A stretch of 64,000 bases of DNA from Tenacibaculum finnmarkense (lineage in GTDB: Bacteria > Bacteroidota > Bacteroidia > Flavobacteriales > Flavobacteriaceae), in assembly GCF_900239185.1 (NCBI RefSeq), contig NZ_OENA01000038.1, forward strand, positions 62,001 to 126,000, in the 5' to 3' direction. The notes under the pieces are model-generated. The model ran no database searches. It was not told where the DNA came from and saw nothing but the letters and a program-made list of their open reading frames with translations. The stretch's first letter is position 1, and each line of letters starts with the position of its first letter. Made by a program: the position numbers and the translations under genes. Positions 45,284-54,745 of this stretch are shown one piece after another.

Positions 45284-46240
45284 CTAATTTTGTTTATCAA
45301 CAATTTTACGTTGTATTTTAGTGCGTTTTCTACTGTTTTTTCTCACAGAATTCTTTGCTGTATTTACCGTGTTTTTAGTGCTACTTCTTAAATGCTGTAT
45401 AAATCCTTTACCTAAAAAAGTATAGGTAGTTTTCGAACTTATATGATATAATGAAATTGTTTGATCGTTAATAATCTTTAATTCAAATTTTTCAACCGAA
45501 TCAATAGCATTCGTATTATAATTAAGTGTTAAAAGTAGCAGATCATTATAGCCTTTAATTGTTGCTATTTCATAAGATCCAATATAATCCCATTTAATAA
45601 AATCAATATTTGTACCAAGAAAATCGTGCGATGAATAAAATGTTACATCATTTTCAGGCGTAAACTGTAAGAAATTTTCGGTATCAAAAGGATTTTCATA
45701 TCCGCCATTTTCATCAATTTTTTCCCAAGCAACATATTCTTGTAAAAGATATTCTATATTTTCATAAAATAATTTATCATAATCAAAATTATCTCTTTGA
45801 TAACCAGTTAAAAAGTAACTTATATTTTGATGTAAATCATCAATTCTAATTTCATTTTCAGACAATTGAATTACCTCAAAATCATGCTGATTATCAAGCG
45901 TATGATTGGTTTGTAAAACACTGCCGTTTGCCTGGTAATTACCAACCAAAACCCCCAAACCATTGCCTGTTTTACCAATATCAACAATATTATTATTGGC
46001 GTATATATTTCCATTTAAGAACGAAACGGTAAATGCTTTTGATAAAAAAGGAATTTCGTTAGTGCCTATTGTACTATTATAATCGACATACCATAAATCA
46101 TAACTAGAAACATATTGATTTAGTGAAAAAGGCGTATTTTCAGTATAATCAATATGGTCAATTACCTCGTTTTGAACCACACAAGAAGATATCATTACAC
46201 TTGTTGTAATGTATAAAAAAAGTAGTTTTAAAGGTTTCAT
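45284..46240 (-). CDS. Lipoprotein of unknown function
   Basis: 318 residues. The lipobox is in TSVMISSC (lipidated Cys20). The mature part is beta-rich, with paired strands such as QLSENEIRIDDLHQNISYFL and SLYHISSKTTYTFLG, perhaps lipocalin-like. The last ~35 residues are strongly basic with many Asn, Ser, Arg and Lys, an odd tail for a surface lipoprotein that could bind polyanions. No family is recognised. Repeat copy 3 lies 105 nt upstream of it. Confidence 0.65.
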   Translation of the reverse strand: MKPLKLLFLYITTSVMISSCVVQNEVIDHIDYTENTPFSLNQYVSSYDLWYVDYNSTIGTNEIPFLSKAFTVSFLNGNIYANNNIVDIGKTGNGLGVLVGNYQANGSVLQTNHTLDNQHDFEVIQLSENEIRIDDLHQNISYFLTGYQRDNFDYDKLFYENIEYLLQEYVAWEKIDENGGYENPFDTENFLQFTPENDVTFYSSHDFLGTNIDFIKWDYIGSYEIATIKGYNDLLLLTLNYNTNAIDSVEKFELKIINDQTISLYHISSKTTYTFLGKGFIQHLRSSTKNTVNTAKNSVRKNSRKRTKIQRKIVDKQN

Positions 46241-46344
46241 AGACGGTAATTTAATCGTTATATGGTACTAACTTTCAAATTACGTGCCAAAATTAAAAAT
46301 CGATAATTAGTTTATTATGTTTACTAATTGTTTACTGTTTTTTT

Positions 46345-46428
46345 GAAGCAATTTCCCGCTTTCCGCACTCGCTCTTTTTTGAAAAAAAATCAAAAAAGGA
46401 GCTCAAACAATTGCTTCAATCGGGGCTA
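46345..46428 (+). repeat. Dispersed structured repeat, copy 3
   Basis: Starts GAAGCAATTTCCCGCTTTCC, has the CGCTCTTTTTTGA / TCAAAAAAGGAGC hairpin and ends CAATCGGGGCTA. GAAGCAATT and AATTGCTTC near the ends can also pair. It lies 90 nt 3' of the next minus-strand gene. Confidence 0.85.
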
Positions 46429-46517
46429 GGCATTTTTACACAAAACCACATCGGTCATGCTAACCTTATTTCAGTATCACATCCTGATTTGCCTTAATTT
46501 TTCAGTATAAAAACCAA

Positions 46518-46988
46518 TTATCGAATAAGAATATTGGTTGTTTTTATCATATTTTCAATTTTATAGGTCAGTATTTTATCGCCTATTTTATAAGTAACAA
46601 CCGCTTGATTATCTTTTAAATTAAACGGAAATTTTTCTGTAATTTTAGGGAGTGAATTACCATATTCTTTTTCCGAATCGGCGTTTAAAATAAGTTTATT
46701 AACTACAGGAATAATACGGTTTTTATACCGAGCAACAATAATATTTTTCCCATTTTCATGTTCAATAAGAGTATTAATAATGGTGTTTTGAAAATATACT
46801 TTTTGAAAATCAATCGGTTTATCTGACGTAAAAATAATATTTAAACAAGGCGATTTATTTGTTGATAAATGATTAAAATCATCGGTATATAGTGCTTTTT
46901 TTATCTTAAAAGGAGGCGTAGCAGTTTGCTTAATATTGGCACACTGAATAAAAATAATTGCGAATATTAAGAATCCAAATAATTTCAT
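46518..46988 (-). CDS. Small lipoprotein of unknown function
   Basis: 156 residues with a short lipoprotein signal (LIFAIIFIQC, Cys16). The mature part (about 140 residues) is beta-rich with several short hydrophobic strands, for example NPINT-like turns between VYFQNTIINTLIEHENGKNI and YKNRIIPVVNKLIL. No family is recognised. A TATTTTTG element lies about 54 nt upstream. It is divergent from the FAD oxidoreductase gene. Confidence 0.6.
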   Translation of the reverse strand: MKLFGFLIFAIIFIQCANIKQTATPPFKIKKALYTDDFNHLSTNKSPCLNIIFTSDKPIDFQKVYFQNTIINTLIEHENGKNIIVARYKNRIIPVVNKLILNADSEKEYGNSLPKITEKFPFNLKDNQAVVTYKIGDKILTYKIENMIKTTNILIR

Positions 46989-47041
46989 AATAGTACTTTT
47001 TAGAGTTTAATTTTATACATTACAACTAATATACCAAGGTA

Positions 47042-47049
47042 CAAAAATA
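47042..47049 (-). promoter_or_regulatory. -7 promoter element of the small lipoprotein gene
   Basis: Minus-strand TATTTTTG, exact consensus, 53 nt before the ATG. Confidence 0.4.
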
Positions 47050-47061
47050 TAATAGTATAAG

Positions 47062-48174
47062 ATGTTGAATTACAGTTATTGGGAGTTAAAAGAATGGTTC
47101 ACTAATGTTGATTTTACCATTGTAGGTAGCGGAATTGTAGGATTAAATTGCGCATTGGCATTAAAAGAAAAACATCCGAAGGCTAAAATAATTATTTTAG
47201 AAAAAGGAATATTACCACAAGGAGCAAGTACTAAAAATGCTGGTTTTGCCTGTTTTGGAAGCATATCAGAATTAATAGACGACTTAAAAAAACATACCGA
47301 ACAAGAAGTGTATAACTTAGTTGAAAAACGCTGGCAAGGTTTGCAATTATTACGAAAAAATTTAGGGGATAAAAATATAAAATATCAACAAAATAAAGGC
47401 TACGAATTATTTGAAGATACCGAGTTTTATGAAACTTGTTTATCAGAAAAATACAGCCTTAACACTTTATTAAAACCGTTATTTAAAGCGCCTGTTTTTT
47501 CAGTTGATACCAATAAATTTAAGTTTCAAAACATTCATCAAAATTATATAACCAATCAGTTTGAAGGGCAAATTGATACAGGTAAAATGGCCGTGAAATT
47601 GCTTGAATTAGTACAAAAATCGGGCATAAAAATAGTCAATAGTATTTTGGTAGAAAGTTATTGTGAAAACAATGAAAATGTTTTGATTAAAACAAATCAG
47701 ATAGAATTTTCAACCAAAAAATTATGTATTGCCACCAATGGGTTTGCAAATAAATTGCTGAACGAAAATGTAAAACCTGCCAGAGCGCAAGTTTTAATAA
47801 CAAAACCGATTAAAAACTTAGCTATAAAAGGAACATTTCATTTAGAAAAAGGCTATTATTATTTTAGAAATATTGACGATAGAATTTTATTAGGCGGTGG
47901 ACGAAACCTTGATTTTAAAACCGAAGAAACCACAGTTTTTGGGCAAACAATATTGGTTCAAAATAAATTAGAAGAAATTTTAAAAACCACTATTTTACCA
48001 AACATTAATTTTGAAATAGCCCATCGATGGAGTGGAATAATGGGGGTTGGAAATCAGAAAAAAGCCATTGTAAAACAGTTATCAAACAATGTGTTTTGTG
48101 GTGTTCGTTTAGGAGGAATGGGCGTAGCAATTGGTAGTTTGGTAGGTAAAGAATTAGCCGATTTAGTGCAATAA
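47062..48174 (+). CDS. FAD-dependent oxidoreductase (DAO family)
   Basis: 370 residues. The FAD-binding Rossmann motif VGSGIVGLNCALAL is at about 21-34. ILEKGILPQGASTKNAGFACFG follows, as in glycine oxidase/D-amino-acid oxidase-like enzymes. Further motifs are KLCIATNGFANKLL and, near the C-terminus, HRWSGIMGVGNQKKAIV and GVRLGGMGVAIGSLVG, the second FAD contact. Likely an amino acid or amine oxidase; the substrate is unknown. The GreA-like gene follows after 28 nt. Confidence 0.85.
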   Translation: MLNYSYWELKEWFTNVDFTIVGSGIVGLNCALALKEKHPKAKIIILEKGILPQGASTKNAGFACFGSISELIDDLKKHTEQEVYNLVEKRWQGLQLLRKNLGDKNIKYQQNKGYELFEDTEFYETCLSEKYSLNTLLKPLFKAPVFSVDTNKFKFQNIHQNYITNQFEGQIDTGKMAVKLLELVQKSGIKIVNSILVESYCENNENVLIKTNQIEFSTKKLCIATNGFANKLLNENVKPARAQVLITKPIKNLAIKGTFHLEKGYYYFRNIDDRILLGGGRNLDFKTEETTVFGQTILVQNKLEEILKTTILPNINFEIAHRWSGIMGVGNQKKAIVKQLSNNVFCGVRLGGMGVAIGSLVGKELADLVQ

Positions 48175-48202
48175 AATAGTGTTCAAAGCAGTAAAATAAT
48201 AG

Positions 48203-48661
48203 ATGAATCAGAAAAAAATAAAAGAAGAATTATACAATCAATGTGTAATTTTTGTAGAAAAACGCTTAAAAACAGTCGAAGAAATAATTTCATCGAACCA
48301 AAAAGCCTTGCAATCAGAAACTAAAAGTTCGGCAGGCGACAAGCACGAAACAGGGCGGGCAATGTTGCAATTAGAAATGGAAAAAGCAGGGCAACAGCTT
48401 AGTGGAATTATCAAAATGAAAGAAACGCTTTCTAAAATAAATAGTCAAAATACGGCTACTATCGGCTGTTTAGGAAGTGTTGTTAAAACAACCAAAAATT
48501 CGTTTTATTTGAGTATTAGTTCAGGGCAATTAACAATTGATAATCAGCCTTATTTTGCCGTTTCTGTATCTTCGCCAATTGGTCGTATTTTATTAGGAAA
48601 AAAACAAGGTGATAGTTTTGTTTTTAATAATTTGGAACAAAAAATTGTGGAAATTTTTTAG
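48203..48661 (+). CDS. GreA/GreB C-terminal-like protein
   Basis: 152 residues. The N-terminal ~75 residues form a coiled coil (KRLKTVEEIISSNQKALQSE to LEMEKAGQQLSGI). The C-terminal half is a beta domain ending in SSPIGRILLGKKQGDSF, which matches the FKBP-like C-terminal domain of Gre elongation factors (SPIGRALLGK-type). The acidic tip of the coiled coil that defines GreA is not obvious, so it may modulate RNA polymerase without cleavage activity. From memory, annotators often mislabel this family as 3-oxoacyl-ACP synthase, which the sequence does not support. Confidence 0.7.
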   Translation: MNQKKIKEELYNQCVIFVEKRLKTVEEIISSNQKALQSETKSSAGDKHETGRAMLQLEMEKAGQQLSGIIKMKETLSKINSQNTATIGCLGSVVKTTKNSFYLSISSGQLTIDNQPYFAVSVSSPIGRILLGKKQGDSFVFNNLEQKIVEIF

Positions 48662-48676
48662 GCATTTTAAAAGACT

Positions 48677-48701
48677 AAACAAGAGGATCAACCTCTTGTT
48701 T
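48677..48701. terminator. Bidirectional terminator after the GreA-like gene
   Basis: AAACAAGAGG pairs with CCTCTTGTTT around a 5-nt loop between convergent genes. Confidence 0.75.
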
Positions 48702-48733
48702 TAAAGCTAAAAAAAATCAAATAAGCTGCTTAT

Positions 48734-49486
48734 TTATTTTGAGATATGTTTTTTAGTATAGCTAGTTTTTTCTTTTTTAATCTTTCCCCAAGCAACAACT
48801 TTTACTCCTTTTGAGTATTGAATTTTGTTAGGTTCTTTATTTAGGAGCTTACTAAATTTGGGGTAATCGACCGTAATTTTTTTTATTTCAATGTTATTTA
48901 TAGGCCATTCTAAATGATGAATTTCAAATTCGTTAATTGATTTTTTGGTATCTTGAAAAAGCGCATATCTTTCGGTTAGCCAGTTGTCTAATATTGATTT
49001 TTCTGTTAATTTTTCGCCGATTTTAAATTCAATATTTAAGTGGTCATTAAATACTGAATTACTTGATTGATATCGGTTTTTACTTCTGTTGATTTTTGAA
49101 AATCGGTATGGAAGTTCAGAGATTCCTTTTGCAATTTTACAGGCTATTTTTTTTCCGCCTTCAATACTCAAAAAGTAAACACCAGTTTTATTATTAGATT
49201 TTACGTAGGTTCTAATATTAATTTCATCAAAATTAGAAATAGGAGCGAAAGAAGGTAGGTTTTTTGGACGGATTTTTTCCATGGTAAACGCCACAACAGA
49301 AACCCAAGCTTTTCCTTCAAATAAGTCAATTTCTAATTCTTCAGGCACAAATTTTCTTAATTCGCTAAGCTCTACTTGCCAATGAAGAAATATCGCATTG
49401 TTCCATTCTTGATAAAATTTCCAGGTATCAGTAGGCATTTCCCAGGGTCTGTGTGCTGTGCTATTTAATATTTCTGGTATTGTCAT
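48734..49486 (-). CDS. DUF2071 (YqjF-like) family protein
   Basis: 250 residues. The family pattern is visible: HWQVELSELRKFVPEELEIDLFEGKAWVSVVAFTMEKIRP (about 35-74), then NIRTYVKSNNKTGVYFLSIEGG (about 90-111). This is an acetoacetate decarboxylase-like beta-barrel fold. Members are cytosolic and of unknown function. It is monocistronic, flanked by a terminator on its 3' side. Confidence 0.85.
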   Translation of the reverse strand: MTIPEILNSTAHRPWEMPTDTWKFYQEWNNAIFLHWQVELSELRKFVPEELEIDLFEGKAWVSVVAFTMEKIRPKNLPSFAPISNFDEINIRTYVKSNNKTGVYFLSIEGGKKIACKIAKGISELPYRFSKINRSKNRYQSSNSVFNDHLNIEFKIGEKLTEKSILDNWLTERYALFQDTKKSINEFEIHHLEWPINNIEIKKITVDYPKFSKLLNKEPNKIQYSKGVKVVAWGKIKKEKTSYTKKHISK

Positions 49487-49591
49487 TTTTTTAATTGACT
49501 AAATTTTCTTTGGAAATAAATGTACCTGTTTTTTATAAATCATCAAAAAAAATTACGGTAAATAAGGATGTGAAACTGAACTAAACCAACC

Positions 49592-50530
49592 CTATACATC
49601 AAACTTCAAACAAACTATTTCATCAATTTCAAGTTTTGAAGGATGCTTTAAAAAGACAAATCGGCTGTTGTAGATTACTTTTATCAGCCAATGAGAACCT
49701 TTAAAATAGACTTCTTTTACCACGGCTTTACGTGCCGAATTTGCTACAACTTCTATTTGATGTGGATATAATAAAACAGTTTTTTCTACTTCTTTTTGAT
49801 CGATAACAATTTCATTAACAGTATCGAATAAAGAGGCAACGTATTTTATTTTTGGGTTTTTATATAAGTGTTCAGGTGTATCGTTAGCAATTATTTGACC
49901 ATTTTTAAGAATAATAACATGATCGGCAAACGATAAAGCGTCTGTTCCTTGATGGGTGGCTGTAATACAGGTAATTTTATTTTTTTTCAGATAATTAAAC
50001 AGGTTTCTACGCAGTGAGTTTTTTTTGAAATTATCAATCTGACTAAAAGGCTCGTCTAGTAGTAGTAATTTTGGCTGTTTTGCTAAGGCTTTTGCGATTG
50101 CAACACGTTGTTTTTGCCCGCCGCTTAGGTTTTCTACTTTTGTATTGGCGAAATCGGTCATTTCAATAATATTCAAGAGCTCGTTGGTTCTTCTTTGAGC
50201 TTCTTCGGGATCAAAACGTGATAGGAATTTTTTAATGTTTTCGCTTACGGAAGTAAAGGGCATTAAGTCGAAATCTTGGGCTACGTATTTGAAAAAATCT
50301 ACGCCAGGAACTAAATAATATTCAGGTCCTAGAATTTGAAAATCGTCATAAAAAATTGTTCCGCTTTTTAAATCTAATAATCCGTAAAGGGCTTTTAATA
50401 AAGTTGATTTTCCGCAACCACTTGCGCCCATTATACATAAATGTTCTCCTTTTTGAAGGGAGAAATTGATGTTTTTTAGTGTTGTTTTTTCTTTAGAATA
50501 TCCGAAGGTAATATTGTTTACTTGTAGCAT
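49592..50530 (-). CDS. ABC transporter ATP-binding protein without a neighbouring permease
   Basis: 312 residues. Walker A GASGCGKST is at 35-43, Q-loop in KYVAQDFDLMPF, signature LSGGQKQRVAIAKALA near 139, Walker B LLLLDEPF near 160, then the H-loop TATHQGTDAL. The C-terminal ~80 residues (after 230) form a TOBE-like beta domain (VLLYPHQIEVV and FKGSHWLIKVIYNSRFVFLKH), typical of importers such as PotA/CysA. No permease is adjacent. A TATTTTTG element ends 5 nt before the ATG, so the message may be leaderless. Confidence 0.88.
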   Translation of the reverse strand: MLQVNNITFGYSKEKTTLKNINFSLQKGEHLCIMGASGCGKSTLLKALYGLLDLKSGTIFYDDFQILGPEYYLVPGVDFFKYVAQDFDLMPFTSVSENIKKFLSRFDPEEAQRRTNELLNIIEMTDFANTKVENLSGGQKQRVAIAKALAKQPKLLLLDEPFSQIDNFKKNSLRRNLFNYLKKNKITCITATHQGTDALSFADHVIILKNGQIIANDTPEHLYKNPKIKYVASLFDTVNEIVIDQKEVEKTVLLYPHQIEVVANSARKAVVKEVYFKGSHWLIKVIYNSRFVFLKHPSKLEIDEIVCLKFDV

Positions 50531-50535
50531 AGAAG

Positions 50536-50543
50536 CAAAAATA
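50536..50543 (-). promoter_or_regulatory. -7 promoter element of the ABC ATPase gene
   Basis: Minus-strand TATTTTTG, exact consensus, 5 nt before the ATG at 50530. Confidence 0.45.
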
Positions 50544-50610
50544 TAATTTCTATTTTAAAATAGTGTTACTGTTGTGTTTATCTTTTTGTTTTAAGTTAAA
50601 ATGCTTGCGT

Positions 50611-50682
50611 TAGCGATTGAAGCAATTGTTTGAGCTCTTTTTTTGATTTTTCTTCAAAAAAAAGCGAGTGCGGAAAGCGCGA
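50611..50682 (-). repeat. Dispersed structured repeat, diverged copy 4 (reverse orientation)
   Basis: Read on the minus strand it contains GCTTTCCGCACTCGCTTTTT, then TCAAAAAAAGAGCTCAAACA and TTGCTTCAATCGCTA. The GAAGCAATTTCCC end is replaced by unrelated bases and the GGGG of the right end is lost. It lies 3' of the prolyl oligopeptidase gene and 5' of the ABC gene. Confidence 0.75.
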
Positions 50683-50713
50683 CCCTTGTGGTAACGCCCA
50701 AATTATAAGCACA

Positions 50714-50743
50714 AAAAAACCGACACTTTCGCATCGGTTTTTT
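50714..50743 (-). terminator. Terminator of the prolyl oligopeptidase gene
   Basis: AAAAAACCGA pairs with TCGGTTTTTT around a 10-nt loop, 18 nt after the stop. T-runs are present on both strands. Confidence 0.8.
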
Positions 50744-50761
50744 ATGATTTTTATTGATGTT

Positions 50762-52918
50762 TTACTTTTTATCTTGATAAGGTAATTTTTCAAATCCCAT
50801 GTTATATAATGTGAATCCGAAAATATCGGCATATTGTTCGATGGTTTTAGCTACGGGAGTTCCAGCGCCATGACCAGCATTTGTTTCAATACGAATTAAC
50901 ACAGGATTTTCGCCTTGTTGCTTGTCTTGTAATTCAGCAGCAAACTTAAAACTATGCGCAGGAACTACACGATCATCATGATCGCCAGTGGTTACCATAG
51001 TTGCAGGATACGCCACTTTTTGAACGTTGTGCACAGGAGAATATCCGTTTAAATAATCGAACATTTCTTTGTTATCGGCAGCTGTTCCGTAATCATACGC
51101 CCAACCTGCACCCGCAGTAAACGTGTGATAACGTAACATATCTAAAACGCCAACGGCAGGCAAAGCGACTTTCATTAAATCGGGACGCTGTGTCATTGTT
51201 GCACCAACCAATAATCCACCGTTTGAACCTCCACGGATTGCTAAATAATCCGAAGAAGTATATTTTTGATTGATTAAATATTCGGCAGCAGCGATAAAAT
51301 CGTCAAAGACATTTTGTTTTTTTAATTGTGTTCCTGCATCGTGCCATTTTTTACCATATTCGCCTCCACCACGTAAATTAGGAACGGCATATATTCCGCC
51401 TTGTTCCATCCAAACGGCATTTGCAATGCTAAAAGCAGGTGTTAAACTGACATTAAATCCGCCGTAACCGTATAAAATAGTTGGATTTTTACCGTTTAAT
51501 TCTAAGCCTTTTTTATAGGTAATTATCATTGGAACTTTTGTTCCATCTTTTGATGTATAAAAAATTTGTTTACTTTCATACCCATTAGCATTGAAAGAAA
51601 TTTCAGGTTTCCAAGATAAAACATAGGTTCCATCTTCAGGATTAAATTTATAAGATGAACTTGGTGTATTGTAGTTTGTAAATGAAAAATAGATTTCTTT
51701 GGCTTTTGTTTTTCCGCCAAAACCACCAGCAGAACCAACGCCTGGAAGTGTTACTTCACGGATTAATTTTCCATCAAAATCGTATTGTAAAACTTTAGAA
51801 ACTGCATCGACCATATATTCTGTGAAAAAATATCCTGCTCCTGTTGATGGCGATAATACGTTTTTAGTTTCGGCAATAAAATCTTTCCAATTTTCTGGCG
51901 TTGGATTTTTAGCATTTACCGTTACTATTTTTTTATTTGGCGCATTTAAGTTGGTTACTAAATATAATTTGTCACCACGGCTGTCAATTACATAGGTGTC
52001 GCTATCGTAAGTATCGGTAATGGTAACTAACTTACTATTTGGAGTTGTTAAATCTTTTAAAAATAATTTATTTCCTGATGTTGAGGTTGCCGCAGAAATA
52101 AGTAAATACTTGTTATCTTGGGTTAAAGAACCGCCAACATACCTGTTTTTTTCTTCGGATGTTGCTCCAAAAATAACTTTGTCGGTTTTTTGTGGCGTAT
52201 TTAAAGCATGATAATATAATTTATGCTGGTCTGTTTTTGCTGATAATTCGCTTCCTTGTGGTTTATCGTAGCTAGAATAGTAAAAACCTTCGTTGCCTTT
52301 CCAAGCAATTCCTGAAAACTTTACATCTATTAAAGTATCGCCAATTACTTCTTTAGTTTGGGTATTTAAAACAATGATTTTTCGCCAATCGCTTCCGCCT
52401 TCAGAAATTGAATAGGCAACAATACTTCCATCTTTAGTAAAACTTACCGAGCCTAATGAGGTTGTTCCATCTTCAGAAAAAGTATTTGGATTTAAGAAAA
52501 CCTCTTCTTTTCCTTGGGCATCTTTTCTGTATAAAACAGATTGATTTTGTAAACCGTTATTTTTATAAAAATAGGTATAATCACCTTCTTTAAAAGGGGT
52601 TCCTAATTTTTCGTAATTCCATAATTCTGATAACCTATTTTTTAGTTGCTCACGATATGGAATTTTACTTAAATAATTAAAAGTAACGTCATTTTCGGCT
52701 TTTACCCAATTTTCGGTTTCAGTACTTTTATCATCTTCTAACCAACGATAATTATCGGTTATTTTTGTTCCAAAATAATCATCTACAATTGGTTTTTTAG
52801 CGGTTTTAGGATAGTTCAATGTGGTGTTTTTTTGAGTATTTTTTTCAGATTGATTTTCTTTTTTACAAGACACTAAAACAGTACTCGCACAAAGAATTGA
52901 AAAAAGGATTTTTTTCAT
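50762..52918 (-). CDS. Prolyl oligopeptidase (S9A), exported lipoprotein
   Basis: 718 residues from ATG 52918 ([14 protein letters not shown]). The frame is open 48 codons more, but those lack signal features. The lipobox SVVLVSC-type (STVLVSC) predicts lipidation at Cys18 or so, placing the enzyme in the periplasm or on the surface. A beta-propeller (about 80-420) precedes the alpha/beta-hydrolase domain. Catalytic residues are Ser565 in RGGSNGG, an Asp near 648 in GDHDDRVVP and His683 in NAGHGAGT. It cleaves after proline in short peptides. A TAACTTTG element lies 25 nt upstream of the ATG. Confidence 0.94.
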   Translation of the reverse strand: MKKILFSILCASTVLVSCKKENQSEKNTQKNTTLNYPKTAKKPIVDDYFGTKITDNYRWLEDDKSTETENWVKAENDVTFNYLSKIPYREQLKNRLSELWNYEKLGTPFKEGDYTYFYKNNGLQNQSVLYRKDAQGKEEVFLNPNTFSEDGTTSLGSVSFTKDGSIVAYSISEGGSDWRKIIVLNTQTKEVIGDTLIDVKFSGIAWKGNEGFYYSSYDKPQGSELSAKTDQHKLYYHALNTPQKTDKVIFGATSEEKNRYVGGSLTQDNKYLLISAATSTSGNKLFLKDLTTPNSKLVTITDTYDSDTYVIDSRGDKLYLVTNLNAPNKKIVTVNAKNPTPENWKDFIAETKNVLSPSTGAGYFFTEYMVDAVSKVLQYDFDGKLIREVTLPGVGSAGGFGGKTKAKEIYFSFTNYNTPSSSYKFNPEDGTYVLSWKPEISFNANGYESKQIFYTSKDGTKVPMIITYKKGLELNGKNPTILYGYGGFNVSLTPAFSIANAVWMEQGGIYAVPNLRGGGEYGKKWHDAGTQLKKQNVFDDFIAAAEYLINQKYTSSDYLAIRGGSNGGLLVGATMTQRPDLMKVALPAVGVLDMLRYHTFTAGAGWAYDYGTAADNKEMFDYLNGYSPVHNVQKVAYPATMVTTGDHDDRVVPAHSFKFAAELQDKQQGENPVLIRIETNAGHGAGTPVAKTIEQYADIFGFTLYNMGFEKLPYQDKK

Positions 52919-52942
52919 AATAATGAGGTTTTTTAATAATTT

Positions 52943-52950
52943 CAAAGTTA
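52943..52950 (-). promoter_or_regulatory. -7 promoter element of the prolyl oligopeptidase gene
   Basis: Minus-strand TAACTTTG, exact consensus, 24 nt before the chosen ATG. It lies inside the longer open frame and so supports the shorter start. Confidence 0.5.
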
Positions 52951-53088
52951 GCTGAAAAAAGAACGAAAATATTCTTTTTAAGATGTTTTTAACACTAAAT
53001 GACGGTCGTTGTTCTCTTTGAAAAATAAAATAACTATCTTTATACTTGAATTTTTGAAGCACAGAAGTAGTAATATAATAACAGTATC

Positions 53089-53448
53089 ATGACAGAAAAT
53101 TTAACAAAAGAAACTTTTTTAAAAAAGGTATTTAATTTTGAAGAAAATAAAGAGTGGAATTTTGAAGGTGATAAACCAGCATTAATTGATTTTTATGCCG
53201 ATTGGTGTGGTCCTTGTAAATCGTTGGCGCCAATTTTAGAAGAATTGAGTGAACAATATGAAGGAAAAATAGATATTTATAAAATTAATACTGAAACTGA
53301 ACCAGAATTAGCGGCTGCTTTTGATGTTCGTAGCATTCCTTCAATGTTATTTTGTCCTATAGGTGAAGCGCCTCAAAGAGCCAATGGTGCATTGCCAAAA
53401 AAACAGCTTGAAGAAATTATAAAAGATGTTTTAAAAGTAGATAAATAA
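53089..53448 (+). CDS. Thioredoxin-family protein
   Basis: 119 residues, cytosolic. The active site W39-C-G-P-C43-K lies after DFYADW, and the cis-Pro loop reads VRSIPSML. The protein is slightly longer than E. coli thioredoxin because of an N-terminal helix. It probably reduces cytosolic disulfides, possibly for the ribonucleotide reductase encoded next, but that link is inferred from proximity only. Confidence 0.93.
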   Translation: MTENLTKETFLKKVFNFEENKEWNFEGDKPALIDFYADWCGPCKSLAPILEELSEQYEGKIDIYKINTETEPELAAAFDVRSIPSMLFCPIGEAPQRANGALPKKQLEEIIKDVLKVDK

Positions 53449-53751
53449 ACTTAAACCTGTTTTTTATAAAAATTTAAAAGTACTGTTTTTACAGTGCTTT
53501 TTTTTGAAAATAAAATGAAAATAGTGAACTGCATGATAATCACTACTCAAGCTATTTTTAAGTTATTAGTATATTGATTTACAGTGTATTGTGGTTTTGA
53601 TAGGAAAGCTGTAATTTTACTTTATATTTCAATTTGTTGAAAACTTCAAGGGATTTGTGAATAAGTAAAGCTTTCTAATTTTAGTAAAATTACAGATATT
53701 TGTAGCCCCCCAATACCGCAACAACAACAACCTAAATTAGCACACAAAACA
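53449..53751. other. Intergenic region between thioredoxin and nrdB genes
   Basis: 303 bp. It contains the terminator at 53476-53505 and presumably the nrdB promoter. A near-consensus GATATTTG lies before the CCCCCC run at 53706. No gene is seen. Confidence 0.4.
53476..53505 (+). terminator. Terminator after the thioredoxin gene
   Basis: AAAAGTACTGT pairs with ACAGTGCTTTT (one G-T pair) and is followed by T residues. Confidence 0.75.
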
Positions 53752-54723
53752 ATGACAGCAATTGAACCAATTTTACAAGAAAATAAAGATAGATTTGTGA
53801 TTTTTCCAATTCAACATGATGATTTATGGGACTGGTATAAAAAACAACAAGCATCAATTTGGACTGCTGAAGAAATAGATTTATCGGTAGATGTTATTGA
53901 TTGGGAAACCAAATTAACAGAAGATGAGCGTTATTTTATTAAACATATTTTAGCTTTTTTTGCAGCTTCTGACGGAATTGTAAATGAAAATTTAGCTGAA
54001 AATTTTGTAAATGAAGTACAGTATTCTGAAGCAAAATTTTTCTACGGTTTTCAAATAATGATGGAAAATGTACATTCAGAAACCTATTCATTATTAATTG
54101 ATACCTATGTAAAAAATGAAGTAGAAAAAGATCAATTATTCAAGGCGATAGAAGTTTTCCCAGCAATTAAAAAGAAAGCAGATTGGGCATTAAAATGGAT
54201 TGAGTCTGATTCATTCGCAGAGCGATTAATTGCTTTTGCAGCAGTAGAAGGAATTTTCTTTTCAGGATCGTTTTGTTCTATCTTTTGGTTAAAAAAACGT
54301 GGTTTATTACCAGGATTGGCTTTTTCAAATGAATTAATTTCAAGAGATGAAGGAATGCACTGTGATTTTGCCGTTCATTTACACAATCATCATATTGTAA
54401 ATAAAGTACCTAAAGCACGTATTCGTGAAATTATTTTAGATGCTTTAACTATTGAAAGAGAGTTTATTACAGAGTCATTACCCGTAAGTTTAATTGGGAT
54501 GAATGCCAAATTAATGACACAATATTTAGAATACGTAACAGACCGATTATTATTAGAGTTTGGCTGCGATAAAGAATACAATTCTACAAATCCATTTGAT
54601 TTCATGGAAATGATTTCATTAGAAGGAAAAACAAATTTCTTTGAAAAAAGAGTTTCTGAATATCAAAAAGCAGGTGTTTCTGGTGGAGGTACAGGAGATA
54701 TTAGTTTTGATGCTGAATTTTAA
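53752..54723 (+). CDS. nrdB: Ribonucleoside-diphosphate reductase beta subunit
   Basis: 323 residues, class I ferritin-like small subunit. It holds the dinuclear metal cofactor used to generate the radical. Metal-ligand helices show [30 protein letters not shown] and [33 protein letters not shown] follows. With nrdA it makes deoxynucleotides aerobically. The gap to nrdA holds a 12-bp stem-loop. Confidence 0.95.
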   Translation: MTAIEPILQENKDRFVIFPIQHDDLWDWYKKQQASIWTAEEIDLSVDVIDWETKLTEDERYFIKHILAFFAASDGIVNENLAENFVNEVQYSEAKFFYGFQIMMENVHSETYSLLIDTYVKNEVEKDQLFKAIEVFPAIKKKADWALKWIESDSFAERLIAFAAVEGIFFSGSFCSIFWLKKRGLLPGLAFSNELISRDEGMHCDFAVHLHNHHIVNKVPKARIREIILDALTIEREFITESLPVSLIGMNAKLMTQYLEYVTDRLLLEFGCDKEYNSTNPFDFMEMISLEGKTNFFEKRVSEYQKAGVSGGGTGDISFDAEF

Positions 54724-54745
54724 ATAAAACAGCCATCTTATTTTA

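Noticed and set aside
33845..50682. Treating the four repeats as a CRISPR array or insertion sequences
   Set aside because: Copies are single and kilobases apart, and they contain no coding sequence or target-site duplications that I can see.
50596..50832. 78-codon open frame on the minus strand
   Set aside because: It runs through the prolyl oligopeptidase 3' end, its terminator and repeat copy 4; it has no protein-like features.
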